Source: Brucella pituitosa (GTDB lineage: Bacteria > Pseudomonadota > Alphaproteobacteria > Rhizobiales > Rhizobiaceae). Taken from it: a stretch of 64,000 nucleotides of DNA. The stretch covers positions 744,001 through 808,000 of the forward strand of contig NZ_PYSY02000002.1 of the NCBI RefSeq assembly GCF_003049685.1, read 5' to 3'. Shown here one piece after another: positions 51,839 to 61,268 of the stretch; position 1 is the stretch's first letter; each line of letters starts with the position of its first letter. The notes under the pieces were generated by a model that did not search any database, was not told the origin of the DNA, and saw only the letters and a program-made list of their open reading frames with translations. Both the position numbers and the translations under genes were made by a program.

Positions 51839-54032
51839 ACACCGCTCTGACAAAGGTCGTCATGCGTCGTTGGATCGGGTCTCGTTCTTCGACCTTCTTC
51901 AGAAAGCCTTCCGCAAAGAGCGCCTTGGTGATCATCCCGACGCGCTTCTTGTCCGTTTCTTCGTCGACATCCAGTTGCAGAGCGTAGGCCACTGCTAGCC
52001 CGACCCATTCCTTAGCGTTAGGTGCTTGCTTATACATCCCGCCATTAACGGCACCACGGATGGCCTCGCGCTGCGCTTCTGTAAGTTCGTCTGCAATGTC
52101 CTCGCTGGTCGGCCAAGTCCAAGCGATAACGACCGGCGCATGATCCTGCGGCTTTGTCAGCCCCTGCCCGTTGCCAAGCGCAACACTCTCCAGCTTGCGC
52201 CAATCAGCCTTGTGAGAAAGAGGTGCAAGGTTAGCCTTCCCGTATGTGACAGAGAAATACGCAAACCGATCCATTGACCCCATCCCTGCGTCTTTGGCCT
52301 GCGCTTCGGACATGCGGTTAAGCACACGCACCGAACGCGCCGCACCGATCAGGGACACAGCACCGCGAGCGTCTTCAACCGTAGCCTCACGATCGCTCAC
52401 CTTGCGCAGATGGTGCACGATATCGATTGAGCAGTTCGTGCGGTCAGCGACCTGCGCCCATAGCTTGGCCACCTTGTCGATTGCGCCATTGTCGTTTTCA
52501 TTGACCTGGTGCGTCGAGACGAACGGGTCAACAATCATCACGTCAATGCCGAGCTCCGAGATCGTCTCAACGACTGCTTCAACAACCGGCTCCTGAATGC
52601 GCACGCCTTTCTTGTCGTCGATCGCAATGACCAGTTCCTGCTCGCGGCCTGTGTCGAGAAACAGATGCCCATCGATATCGGCTGGCTTCAGATTGAAATG
52701 AATGCACGCTGCCATGATACGACGCTCAAGCTCGTCGCGAGGATCTTCGGCATTGAACAACCAGACCTTTAGACGCTTCGGCGGCTTCGTGCCGTTGAGT
52801 GCTTTACCTGACGCCATGGCGAGCGCTTCGACGATGCTGTTCGCAGTTTTGCCAAGACCGCCCGGCGCAACCGTTACTGAAACATACTTACGAATGAAGT
52901 GCTTACCGAACGCAAACTCGCGCCTAGGAAGCGTCGACGGGTCTTTCCATACGAAAGGTGTAGCGATGATTGCGCGTTTGTTTTCAGTAGTTTGTTCCGG
53001 TTCGCTGATAGATGAATCAAAGTCCGCAACGGGCTCTGCAACAACGTCAGTGCGTGCCTCCGCTTTTGCCAAGCCATTGGCAATCATGCGGCTGATATCG
53101 ACTAGGCGTGTGTTGTCGTTGTCATTCTGCGGCACGATACGTGGGCTGCGGGCACCGGCTGCCAGGCCGTTGTCGATGGTCTTGACGCAGCGCGGCCAGT
53201 CGCGGCCCCAGCCTCGTGCCACGTCCTGCAACAGCGCACGCGCTTCGGACTCAGCCAGAGCGCCAGCCCCGACGAAAGTGCCCAAACGAAACGCGGCGTC
53301 GTTCAGACGGTTGTTGCGGTTGCCCATCGGTTCAAGCGCGAGATCGTCCAGCTCAGACTGAACAGCACGCTCGACATAACGATCGTTGATCTTGCCACTG
53401 ACAGACGGCGCTGCGGTGTATGTGCTCTCGTACGAACGGGGCAGCACGAGTTCCAGCAGCCAGTCGGGCGCGTCGACCGGCTCCTGCTCCATGATCCAGC
53501 GATATGGCAGGCCAACCCCCGGCACGCTCCCGGCCGCAATGACATAACCGCCGTCACCGCGCACATCGACGCCGGAGCCAAGCGCGCCACGATTACGAAC
53601 GCCCTGACGATGACGAAAGAAATAGTGACGGCCGCCGCTCGTGGTTTCTGCGGTCAGCGTTGCAGGCAGCGCGCCGTGTGCGGCCTCAAGCGCTGCAAGC
53701 GTTTCGTCGCCGCCGTGCTTCGGATCGATATCCAGCACCCATGCACCAATAGGTGCACCTGTCGGCACGCCGATCATCGCGGATGGATTGCGGCGCCAGT
53801 ATTCGCGAACGATGCGTTCGTTCAGTGTCGCGCCACGGAACCCGTTTGATGTCAGAGGCGTTTTAGTAGCGAGGATTTCGATTTCACCGGTTTGTGGATC
53901 GATAATTTCCTCGTCGCGGTAGCGGCACGGGAAAACCGGCCAGTTTTGAGCCTGATACGACAACGCGACGTCGAGCATTGGATCAGCATCATTGACCAAA
54001 GGTTGCGCTGAAATAATCATAGCTGTACTCAT
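51837..54032 (-). CDS. Prim-pol primase fused to RepA-like helicase
   Basis: This protein of about 731 residues has an N-terminal AEP-type primase-polymerase domain (GAWVLDIDPKHGG with the catalytic DxD, TTSGGRHYFF, GVDVRGDGGYVIAAGS). A RecA-like ATPase follows: Walker A APGGLGKT, then FNAEDPRDELERR, Walker B VMIVDPFVS and HHLRK. It would prime and unwind at the outer phage origin. The start MSTAMI at 54032 is chosen; a longer frame would overlap the plus-strand gene at 54068. Confidence 0.88.
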   Translation of the reverse strand: MSTAMIISAQPLVNDADPMLDVALSYQAQNWPVFPCRYRDEEIIDPQTGEIEILATKTPLTSNGFRGATLNERIVREYWRRNPSAMIGVPTGAPIGAWVLDIDPKHGGDETLAALEAAHGALPATLTAETTSGGRHYFFRHRQGVRNRGALGSGVDVRGDGGYVIAAGSVPGVGLPYRWIMEQEPVDAPDWLLELVLPRSYESTYTAAPSVSGKINDRYVERAVQSELDDLALEPMGNRNNRLNDAAFRLGTFVGAGALAESEARALLQDVARGWGRDWPRCVKTIDNGLAAGARSPRIVPQNDNDNTRLVDISRMIANGLAKAEARTDVVAEPVADFDSSISEPEQTTENKRAIIATPFVWKDPSTLPRREFAFGKHFIRKYVSVTVAPGGLGKTANSIVEALAMASGKALNGTKPPKRLKVWLFNAEDPRDELERRIMAACIHFNLKPADIDGHLFLDTGREQELVIAIDDKKGVRIQEPVVEAVVETISELGIDVMIVDPFVSTHQVNENDNGAIDKVAKLWAQVADRTNCSIDIVHHLRKVSDREATVEDARGAVSLIGAARSVRVLNRMSEAQAKDAGMGSMDRFAYFSVTYGKANLAPLSHKADWRKLESVALGNGQGLTKPQDHAPVVIAWTWPTSEDIADELTEAQREAIRGAVNGGMYKQAPNAKEWVGLAVAYALQLDVDEETDKKRVGMITKALFAEGFLKKVEERDPIQRRMTTFVRAV

Positions 54033-54067
54033 TGTTTTCAATTGATTCGTTCCTTGAAAGGACTCGC

Positions 54068-54277
54068 ATGAGCAGATCGACATTAACGGGTGGACGGTAC
54101 ATCGGTGGACGCTACAAGACATCGAACGGGGTAAACGACACTTGGTCAGTGTTTGATCAGAAAGCTCAAAAGCTAGTCGAAATGGGATCAAGGCAGGCGG
54201 TAGGTCTGAACTACCGCGATGCCAAAGAACTCAGCGATCTTCTCAACACGCTCGAGGCAAATCGTCAGGCTTCCTGA
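54068..54277 (+). CDS. Small hypothetical cargo protein
   Basis: This 69-residue protein (GGRYIGGRYKTSNGVNDTWSVFDQ, then helical AKELSDLLNTLEANRQ) has GAAAGGA before ATG. It is divergent from the prim-pol gene with only 35 bp between starts, so a promoter must overlap one of them. No family recognised. Confidence 0.55.
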   Translation: MSRSTLTGGRYIGGRYKTSNGVNDTWSVFDQKAQKLVEMGSRQAVGLNYRDAKELSDLLNTLEANRQAS

Positions 54278-54317
54278 CGTCGTTGTCGTTAGCGGCTTTC
54301 CTAAAACGGTGCCCTTC

Positions 54318-54635
54318 CTAAAACGGCGCCTCCTTCAAAGCTTCCCGCATCCCTCGCCCACAGCCTTCCCATGCGGCTTTCACCAGCATGCGTGCTTCGA
54401 GCTCGTCGCATTCCGCAAGATCGGTTTTGCCTATGGACCCAAGGAAGGCTCCTACTGCCTCAACACCGGTATCAAGAGCGCGTAATTCGTAAGGGTCGAG
54501 CCTTCGGCGGGAACGAATGTGCTCGGCAATATCTGCGCATTCCTTGCATAGCCAGCGGATCGGTTCTCGGTCTGACTGCACGCCAAGTCCCACGGCGTGA
54601 CGGAGGCAGACGTGGCATTGATCTGGATGGCTCAT
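54318..54635 (-). CDS. Zinc-ribbon-like hypothetical protein
   Basis: This 105-residue protein begins with a CxxC pair (CHVC) and a second CxxC (CKEC) about 20 residues on, a likely zinc site, followed by helices. It overlaps the methyltransferase gene by 4 bp. Function unknown. Confidence 0.6.
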   Translation of the reverse strand: MSHPDQCHVCLRHAVGLGVQSDREPIRWLCKECADIAEHIRSRRRLDPYELRALDTGVEAVGAFLGSIGKTDLAECDELEARMLVKAAWEGCGRGMREALKEAPF

Positions 54636-55447
54636 GCGGCTTCTCCGAAGAGGTTGGGCTGCACAAGCGGTTGGTTGTCGTTCGCAGGTTGCGCTTTCGC
54701 GGCAACGACGGGCGCATCTGTAAATTCAACGCAAACGATCTCGCACATTGGAGAGACGCCTTTCCACTGATCGATGAAATAGGCAGTATCGACGCCGCAG
54801 CCTGCATCGAAATGCAGACCGGTCAACTCCTGGAACTTAACGGCTTTGCCACTAGTTTGCCTCTCATAGCTTTGCCGTCCTGAATAATTAAAGCCCGCCG
54901 ACATTTGTGGAACGATGAACGTGCCGTAGTCCGCCAGATGTGCCGCAATATCGATTACGTGGAATTCGAAGTCCTTGCCGCTGTATCTCGGGGAATTTCT
55001 GCTCCGCTTGATGTTTCCGAACGGAGGGTTGCTAATCGCACTGTCGAAGTGCCCCAGTCCCATATCGAGAACATCAAATACGTCAGCGTGAATCCATTCT
55101 GCTTCTGGCAGCAACTTTTTCCCGACCTCAAGATAGTCCGCATTACGCTCTACACAGGTGATTTGCGGCCTACTGTCGTTGAAACGGCTACGCTGCCAAA
55201 TGGCGTAAGACAGCATTCCAATCCCAGCGCACAGGTCAATAATGCGACCGCCGCCAGCATCTATCGCAAAATCAAACGCCATATCGAATGGGGTGAAGAA
55301 GGCACCAGCTTCGCCGTTTACGTGGTTAGCGCCCTCGTTCCAGTTTCTGTATACGAATTCCTTGTCGTCTTCCGACAGACGCTCTTGCTGCAGGATAGCG
55401 ACTGCTTGAGAGTGGGCCTGAGCCTGCGCCCTCGTGAGCTTAGCCAT
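54632..55447 (-). CDS. N6-adenine DNA methyltransferase
   Basis: This 271-residue protein has the SAM-binding motif IIDLCAGIGMLSYAIWQRS, the acidic strand CVERNADY and the catalytic motif SNPPFGN (NPPF, typical of N6-adenine methyltransferases). The C-terminus has PANDNQPL. It may protect phage DNA from restriction. It is followed in order by the zinc-ribbon gene and overlaps the MT-A70 gene by one base. Confidence 0.88.
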   Translation of the reverse strand: MAKLTRAQAQAHSQAVAILQQERLSEDDKEFVYRNWNEGANHVNGEAGAFFTPFDMAFDFAIDAGGGRIIDLCAGIGMLSYAIWQRSRFNDSRPQITCVERNADYLEVGKKLLPEAEWIHADVFDVLDMGLGHFDSAISNPPFGNIKRSRNSPRYSGKDFEFHVIDIAAHLADYGTFIVPQMSAGFNYSGRQSYERQTSGKAVKFQELTGLHFDAGCGVDTAYFIDQWKGVSPMCEIVCVEFTDAPVVAAKAQPANDNQPLVQPNLFGEAA

Positions 55448-56019
55448 TAAGCCACCTTCCCCAGCAAATCTTGGTTATTATTGGCCGCAACATACTTCTC
55501 AGACTCGTTCCCCCATGAAGACCAGCCCGGCCACGCCTGACGAGCAAAGAGCTCTAGATAAGTACCGTCGACCAGCTTCTCGATGCGTCCGTACTGTTCA
55601 TCTGGTTTGCGGGAATGCTCGCGACGCGGAGCCTTGATGAGTGAGCGCACGCCTTTCGATAGGCGGCGAGGCTTGCCGCGCTTGAACAAATGACAGATTT
55701 CAACTTCCTGCCGCGTCCAGTAACCCATGCCCATGCGGCCTTTGTCCCAGACAAAAGCAATGCTGACAGGTTTGAAGCCCCACGCGGCTGCCACATCGAT
55801 TGCAGCGGCCTGCAGGTGCGAAACCGTCCACATGAACAACAAACAGTCGCGAGCGCATACCTGTTCGACAGGCAGCGCTTTGATATCGTCGAGCGACATC
55901 ACGCCGTAAGGCTGGCGACCTCGTGCTGGCGCGACGTCTTTTTTACCATATGTTCTAAAAGACCAAGGCGGGTCCGCAAGGACGCAGCCGAAAGGCCCGC
56001 TGGGTAGCGGTGCATGCAT
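55447..56019 (-). CDS. MT-A70-family DNA adenine methyltransferase
   Basis: This 190-residue protein has the DPPW catalytic motif (CVLADPPWSFRTYG), CLLFMWTVSHLQAA and REHSRKPDEQYGRIEKLV of MT-A70-type phage methylases. It methylates adenine N6, perhaps with a different target from its neighbour. Two adenine methylases side by side suggest resistance to more than one restriction system. Confidence 0.92.
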   Translation of the reverse strand: MHAPLPSGPFGCVLADPPWSFRTYGKKDVAPARGRQPYGVMSLDDIKALPVEQVCARDCLLFMWTVSHLQAAAIDVAAAWGFKPVSIAFVWDKGRMGMGYWTRQEVEICHLFKRGKPRRLSKGVRSLIKAPRREHSRKPDEQYGRIEKLVDGTYLELFARQAWPGWSSWGNESEKYVAANNNQDLLGKVA

Positions 56020-56073
56020 TCATTCTCTCCTCGTGTTTGGTAACCCGCCAGTGGGTGGCTGGCGGGGTGGTTG

Positions 56074-56304
56074 TTAAAGGCTGGGCGCTCCGCCTTGCTG
56101 CTCGGCAGCAATTGGGATGCTGAGGTCAGGAAACCAGTCGTCATAGGTGGAGACGTTCATCCGTCCATCTGCGGCCGAATTCCAGCCGCAGGAGCATTCG
56201 TATTCGTCTTTGATGTACAGGCCGACGCCTACGTCAACGCATTCAGCCTCAGCGGTGCCGCCGCAATCCTGGCATTTCATGAACTGATCGCCGTAGTTTG
56301 TCAT
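56074..56304 (-). CDS. Small zinc-ribbon protein
   Basis: This 76-residue protein has CQDCGGTAEAEC and a CSC pair, a likely zinc ribbon. Its ATG overlaps by ATGA the downstream stop (56301) of the HNH-AP2 frame, not its internal TGA. Function unknown. Confidence 0.6.
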   Translation of the reverse strand: MTNYGDQFMKCQDCGGTAEAECVDVGVGLYIKDEYECSCGWNSAADGRMNVSTYDDWFPDLSIPIAAEQQGGAPSL

Positions 56305-56861
56305 GCTGCCTCGCTGATACTATCGTGGCGCGCGAATTCACCATGCAGATGGTTAGCAGCTTGCTCCCGTACTTTTCCTGCCTCCTGCGCGGTTGCATAA
56401 ATACCAAGGTGGTGAATTTTTCCATTGACCCGGACTCTAGCAGTTCATCCACCACGCCTCTTATCAAAACCAACACCCTTAATTCCACTTGTGTTATCGG
56501 CTCTCAGGGCTGTATTCATTAAATTTTGCGATCGAGTAGCGGGGCGAAGGTTATTGGGCCTGTTGTTCATATGGTTCTTATCTATGTGGTCTATCTCTGA
56601 AGGAACGTCCGTTAGGTTGATGCCACGACTTAAGGCATAAATTATACGATGAGCATAATAGCGCTTTTTATCGATAGTGATCCTAATATAGCCATCAGAT
56701 CGATAGTTTCCGGCCGTTTTGCCTGCAGCATGAATTGTCCAACTGTGCCAAGACTTCCAACTAGAGAAATGTTCTAATGGACGTTGTTTCCATGTGAGAA
56801 CTCCCGCGTCAGCGTCAAGATCAAAACACTCTTTAAGAAACTCTGGTGACATATCTGTCAT
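56301..56861 (-). pseudogene. HNH-AP2 endonuclease with in-frame TGA
   Basis: Residues 1-138 contain the HNH core (YYAHRIIYALSRG, VPSEIDHIDKNHMNNRPNNLRPAT). A TGA at 56447-56445 then interrupts the frame where Trp is expected. The same frame continues with ARVRVNGKIHHLGIYATAQEA, an AP2-type DNA-binding domain, to 56301. A point change TGG to TGA explains it. The 138-residue product keeps the HNH core but loses target binding. Confidence 0.75.
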
Positions 56862-57613
56862 CGTGCGATTCTTTCCTCATACACACGAAAACCAGGAATT
56901 GAACGGATGCCAGACCTAACATCTGTTTGAGCCATATTGACGATCAAGTCTTTAAACGCTTCAGGCCGCTTGCCCCAGTAGTGGTCAAGCGCGACGCCTT
57001 CGTCAACAAGATCGCAATGCCAGACCGAACGAAGGCCAGTGCCAGTCGTTGCCGCTTTGTCTTCGCGCTTCGCCCAACGGTCAGCTTGCTTGGCTTCCTT
57101 GACCAGTTCCTCAGCCTGCTCGCGCGCTTCCAGATTGCCGGCGCTCGCCTGAATTGCCTCCTGCGCCTCGCGGATTACGCGGTCGGCTTCCTCACGCGCT
57201 GCCTTGGCAGCAGCTTCCTTTTCAGCGGCAACCTTATTGCGCCACGGGGTCAGGAGACCTTGCAGCACTTCCTTGCCGAGAACGACTTTGCCCTTGCCTG
57301 ACGTCTTAGTGTTGCCGATCAGTTTGTTGTAGCGCGTCTGGATTTCTGCTTTGGCGTCGTCGTGTGGCTTCGCTTCGTCCTTGCGAACCTCATCGGCGCG
57401 CTTGCCAGCCTCATGCAAATTGTCGTGCAGTTCGGTTACTGCGTCGGCAAGCGCCTGATTGTCGATGGCTTCGCCGTCTGCGAAATTCTTAGCTTCAGCA
57501 AACAGGTCTTCGATTTCTTGCTTGATCTCTTCATATGCAGAGGTCGGCGGGTTGTTGTGTCCTGCCTGCGCCGTGGTTCTTGCGGTGTACGGATCGTAAG
57601 TGTCATTAGTCAT
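56858..57613 (-). CDS. Coiled-coil phage protein of the replication region
   Basis: This 251-residue protein starts MTNDTYDPYTARTTAQAGHNNPP, followed by long charged helices (about 85-190, EKEAAAKAAREEADRVIREAQ) and a C-terminal WHCDLVDE...IPGFRVYEE. Similar proteins occur near phage recombination genes, sometimes without function. It overlaps the HNH gene by 4 bp and its start is preceded by GAGGAGAATTGAAG. Confidence 0.6.
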   Translation of the reverse strand: MTNDTYDPYTARTTAQAGHNNPPTSAYEEIKQEIEDLFAEAKNFADGEAIDNQALADAVTELHDNLHEAGKRADEVRKDEAKPHDDAKAEIQTRYNKLIGNTKTSGKGKVVLGKEVLQGLLTPWRNKVAAEKEAAAKAAREEADRVIREAQEAIQASAGNLEAREQAEELVKEAKQADRWAKREDKAATTGTGLRSVWHCDLVDEGVALDHYWGKRPEAFKDLIVNMAQTDVRSGIRSIPGFRVYEERIAR

Positions 57614-57810
57614 CTTCAATTCTCCTCGTGTGGTTGGCTGGTGAGGCCGACAGTCAACGATGCAGACTGCTCATAAAGATAGTATTAATGAACGGTTAAG
57701 ATATTTCGGTTGTATCACCCAGTATTGGCAACCGTTACATTTGTTCTATTTTATTCTAGGATTTATTTCGTAACCTCGGCATTGCATTGACCTCCTTTGG
57801 AAATATGCTT

Positions 57811-57864
57811 CCCGTATCGCGCACCCCAAGCCCCCCGCCCAAATGCGCGATGCGGGCCTTTTTC
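57811..57864 (+). terminator. Plus-strand terminator with C-rich loop, possible small RNA 3' end
   Basis: CCCGTATCGCGCA (57811-57823) pairs with TGCGCGATGCGGG (57844-57856), then CCTTTTTC. It points against all genes around it and shares its CCCAAGCCCCCCGC loop with 2337-2375. The gap 57614-57810 upstream has no coding frame on the plus strand, so it may end an RNA gene. Confidence 0.6.
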
Positions 57865-59614
57865 AAAATGGAATCTCGTCGTCCAGCAGTTCCGAAAGAC
57901 CGATAGAAACATTGTCATTTGCTGGCTCCGGAACGTTGTCGTTATCTGCTTCAAAATCGAGGCCCGCCCGTACGTCTTTCACATTCCAGTATTTGCCATT
58001 CGGAACGACGCTGATTTCGTCGGTGGTGAGCAACTCTCGCTGACGTTCAAGCCACTCCATGACCGTTTTAGGGAAAGGTCGCTGGCCTCCATGCTGTGTC
58101 CACCATCGATGCGCCTTGGTTTGTGCAAAACCCGTATGCTGCGGACAAAGCCATTCATTGATCTGCGTATAGCCAGCGATGTAGCTGCACTTGACCGATG
58201 GCGGCTTGTCGCCCTTGCCTTCGTGGAAGTGAAACGTCCTGCCTGTTACCTTGCGCCATTCAGCTTCGGCGGTCGAAAGGACTGGGGCATCAGCTGCTTG
58301 AGCTGTAATGGACGTCTTTTCGCTTTCAGGAAAAACATATCCACAACAATGGCATGTCTTAGCCGATGCATGAATCGTTTCGCCGCATCCGAACTTGCCT
58401 TCAGTGTCACGCACTGCTCCAGGTGTTTCTTCACTCGGACACACCTTGCGGGGCGCTTCACCGTCACCGCTTCCCGGTGCCCTCGGCCTGATCTGATCGA
58501 TAGGTCCGTGATAGGCAAGGTTCTTGCCGTGATCGGCAATTAAGCAATCGGTCTTCCCTGGAGAATTGCGGGTTCCTCGTCCTAAAATCTGCACGAGTTT
58601 TCCCGCCGACTTAGTTGACAAGATCAAGCTGATGAAGTCCACGAAAGGAAAATTTGTCCCGGTGGTAATCATTGAGACTGAAGAAATTGCCCAGTACTTA
58701 CCGGATCGGAACCCCTCAAATACCTCCTTGGTTTGGTGAGCGTTATCACTCGTCAGGACGGCACAAGTGCGCCCATGACTATGAATGCACTCAGCAATGT
58801 GCCGCGCGTTTTCCTTACTGGTACTAAAGAATAGTCCTGCACGGCGACCTTCAGACATAACCATGTCTTCCGCGACAGCAACCTCAATGATCTTTTCAGC
58901 GGCGGCCGATAGTTGTCCCGGTATGTAATCGCCACCCCTAGACCCAACTCCCTTTAGGTCAATTTTCGCGTTTGTCTTGTGACTGGTGAGCTTCGTCAGG
59001 TAGCCATTTTCTATTAACTCCGCGATGCCGATTTCATAAACGACATCGTCAAACAACTTGAACCTGACTTTATTGCCATCCTCATCTACATCGTCGTCGG
59101 AATCCATTTCATCGGTCAGACGGCCTGAATCCATACGATAATCGGTTGCTGTAGTGCCAGCCGTTCTGCTGTCTGGGTTCTCCTCACGTACATCTCGAAA
59201 GAATTTGCCGTATTGGGTATTAGCATTTCGGCTAATGGCATGAGCCTCGTCGACCAGAACAAGGTCGATCGGGCCCAATTGCTTGACCTTATTCCAAACC
59301 GACTGAATGCCACAGAACAGCACTTGCGCCCTACTGTCACGACGATTGAGGCTGGCGGAATAAATGCCAGCAGGCGAAAACGGGCAGAGACCCAAGAACT
59401 CCTTGAAGTTCTGTTCGACCAATGACGCCGAATGCGTGACATTGACGATCCGCATGTCTGGGTATTGAGCAAGCAACTCCTCAATGATCTTGGCAATAAC
59501 CAGGGCTTTCCCGGCACCGGTAGGCAGCACAATTAATCCGTTGCCGCCGCCATTGGCCCAATATTCATAAAGCGCGTCTATGCTTTCGCGTTGGTAAGAC
59601 CTGAGTTCCAGCAT
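57863..59614 (-). CDS. SF2 (DEAD/DEAH) helicase with zinc ribbon
   Basis: This 583-residue protein has motif I LPTGAGKALV, motif II VLVDEAHA, motif III GTTATD and motif VI QILGRGTR, then a CxxC...CxxC ribbon (CGETIHASAKTCHCCG) and a C-terminal region ending in DNDNVPEPANDN. Motif I has Ala where Thr/Ser normally coordinates Mg2+, which could weaken ATP hydrolysis. It overlaps the HNH gene by one base. Confidence 0.9.
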   Translation of the reverse strand: MLELRSYQRESIDALYEYWANGGGNGLIVLPTGAGKALVIAKIIEELLAQYPDMRIVNVTHSASLVEQNFKEFLGLCPFSPAGIYSASLNRRDSRAQVLFCGIQSVWNKVKQLGPIDLVLVDEAHAISRNANTQYGKFFRDVREENPDSRTAGTTATDYRMDSGRLTDEMDSDDDVDEDGNKVRFKLFDDVVYEIGIAELIENGYLTKLTSHKTNAKIDLKGVGSRGGDYIPGQLSAAAEKIIEVAVAEDMVMSEGRRAGLFFSTSKENARHIAECIHSHGRTCAVLTSDNAHQTKEVFEGFRSGKYWAISSVSMITTGTNFPFVDFISLILSTKSAGKLVQILGRGTRNSPGKTDCLIADHGKNLAYHGPIDQIRPRAPGSGDGEAPRKVCPSEETPGAVRDTEGKFGCGETIHASAKTCHCCGYVFPESEKTSITAQAADAPVLSTAEAEWRKVTGRTFHFHEGKGDKPPSVKCSYIAGYTQINEWLCPQHTGFAQTKAHRWWTQHGGQRPFPKTVMEWLERQRELLTTDEISVVPNGKYWNVKDVRAGLDFEADNDNVPEPANDNVSIGLSELLDDEIPF

Positions 59615-60333
59615 TACAATAGCCGTCCATTTTGTTTCGCAAATTCAAGTGGATGCTTTGCACCCTTAATGTCATTACATAGAGGGCAAAGGATCTGAAG
59701 GTTTTCTGGCCAGTTTGATCCACCGAGAGCTAGCGGCATTATGTGATCCACATGCTTAGCTTTTTTGGTAGAAACACCGCACTCAGCGCACTTGTATTTT
59801 TGTGCCGCATGGATCCTCAAAATATCTTCCCCTGTATGAACGCCATCAGCTCCACGCCGTCGCGCACGCCTAGTCCTCGAATGTGCATTCACAATTTCTG
59901 GGTTTGCTTTCTTCCATGATTTTTTTGCTGGCCGACTTTGATCATTAACCTTTTCGCGGAATCCAGGTTCATTCACTATTCTCCATTTTTTCCGCTCGTT
60001 TTGCTTCTTGCGCCGCTCTGGCTTTGCGTCGAGTACGCGGCCAATCTCCCTAACTTTCTCTAGGAATTCAGGATCTTCAGTTTTCCTTTGGGCTTGATAA
60101 ACACGCATATAATCTCGCACGCTTTGAGCTGTTGCTGCAGATGTCCTTAACTTGAGACCATTTTCATAACTGCAAGCAACGCAGTTGCGGCTAGATGCGA
60201 AACGAGGCGATACGTGTCCACGCAGACATGGGTTCCCATTAAAATATTGTGTAGCACCGACAGCGAGTGCCGCCGCCTTAGTGGGGAGCCAAGGACCATA
60301 ACGAATTGGCTGATTATCATTATCGTATTTCAC
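59614..60333 (-). CDS. HNH endonuclease
   Basis: This 239-residue protein has N-terminal Cys pairs (CLRG, CVAC), a basic helical middle (RKKQNERKKWRIV) and a C-terminal HNH core (CAECGVSTKKAKHVDHIMPLALGGSNWPENLQILCPLCNDIKG). It may be a homing-type nuclease. The first residues hold DNDNQP. It overlaps the Cas4-like gene by 4 bp. Confidence 0.88.
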   Translation of the reverse strand: MKYDNDNQPIRYGPWLPTKAAALAVGATQYFNGNPCLRGHVSPRFASSRNCVACSYENGLKLRTSAATAQSVRDYMRVYQAQRKTEDPEFLEKVREIGRVLDAKPERRKKQNERKKWRIVNEPGFREKVNDQSRPAKKSWKKANPEIVNAHSRTRRARRRGADGVHTGEDILRIHAAQKYKCAECGVSTKKAKHVDHIMPLALGGSNWPENLQILCPLCNDIKGAKHPLEFAKQNGRLL

Positions 60334-61265
60334 GCCGCCTTCCTCCCCTCGCCATCAACCCACACCTCACCGCTCTTCATGCGATACGTGATCGTCTCGG
60401 CGTCCTCGTCGACGTCGATCTGTTCACCATTCACCATGCCCGGCAGATACAAATGCGCCGGGCAACCGTCGCGTTGCTCGTCGATAGACAAAGGCTTTGC
60501 CCATCGTGCGCACGAGATATGGCAATCACCGCCGCTTTCAGGTTGAGCATGAAGGCAGGTTCGGCAGTTCACACGCGGCTGTGCATCGTGATGACAGACG
60601 GCCTTGTGCTTGCAAAACATGCATCCGAAGAACTCCGGGTTTTCGCTAATTCTGCTCGGCGGCATGTCCGAAAACACGATGCGTTCGCAGCGAGCGACAA
60701 GCCTTAAGCAGAACTCCAGATCGTATTCGATGCGCTCGGAATAGAGACTGTCGCTGTCCTTGCATGAGACGAGATAAAGGCACCGGCTTAAACCGAAGGC
60801 ATGCATTCCAAGCTGACATTGCGCATAATGCAACGGCTTTGCTTTTTGACAGCCATCCTTAACAATCAGTGCGAAGCCTTTGGCGTTGCTCGACTTGAAC
60901 TCAAGCAGGTGTTCGGTCTTCGATGCCTCCGGCACATTCATTGCCTTACCGTCGCACTTGCCGCGTACGAAACCTGACACAAGCCGGATTTTGTCTTGCT
61001 GCCCGTACACGTCGACGCCGATGCGTTCGAGATCAGCGACGAGACGGTCTTCCTCGATGTTACCCGTTTCAAACAAGCGCAGCTGGCGGCCGCTGTGGAC
61101 TTCGTGGGCTGACGCCCATCGGAAACCATACCAAAGCGCCCTGTCGCATTCGGTGCCTGCCTCGCCCACGCTGATGCCCCACGAGTCCCAGGATTTCGCC
61201 TGGGCCTCGTAAGCAGCATAGATCGCGCCGACGGTTGTAGATTGTGGTTTGGGGAGTGGAGCCAC
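60330..61265 (-). CDS. Cas4-like PD-(D/E)XK nuclease with probable Fe-S cluster
   Basis: This 311-residue protein has CDRALWYGFRWA near residue 40, GKCDGKA and EFKSSNAKG (GxxD...ExK nuclease motifs), then YAQCQLGMHAFG. The Cys cluster CMFCKHKAVC near 215, with the first Cys near residue 40, matches the four-Cys Fe-S arrangement of Cas4/AddB. It likely processes DNA ends in recombination. No other Cas gene is present. Confidence 0.75.
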   Translation of the reverse strand: MAPLPKPQSTTVGAIYAAYEAQAKSWDSWGISVGEAGTECDRALWYGFRWASAHEVHSGRQLRLFETGNIEEDRLVADLERIGVDVYGQQDKIRLVSGFVRGKCDGKAMNVPEASKTEHLLEFKSSNAKGFALIVKDGCQKAKPLHYAQCQLGMHAFGLSRCLYLVSCKDSDSLYSERIEYDLEFCLRLVARCERIVFSDMPPSRISENPEFFGCMFCKHKAVCHHDAQPRVNCRTCLHAQPESGGDCHISCARWAKPLSIDEQRDGCPAHLYLPGMVNGEQIDVDEDAETITYRMKSGEVWVDGEGRKAA

Positions 61266-61268
61266 AGT

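Noticed and set aside
60330-61265. Part of a CRISPR-Cas system
   Set aside because: The Cas4-like protein stands alone among replication genes. No repeat-spacer array or other cas gene is present.
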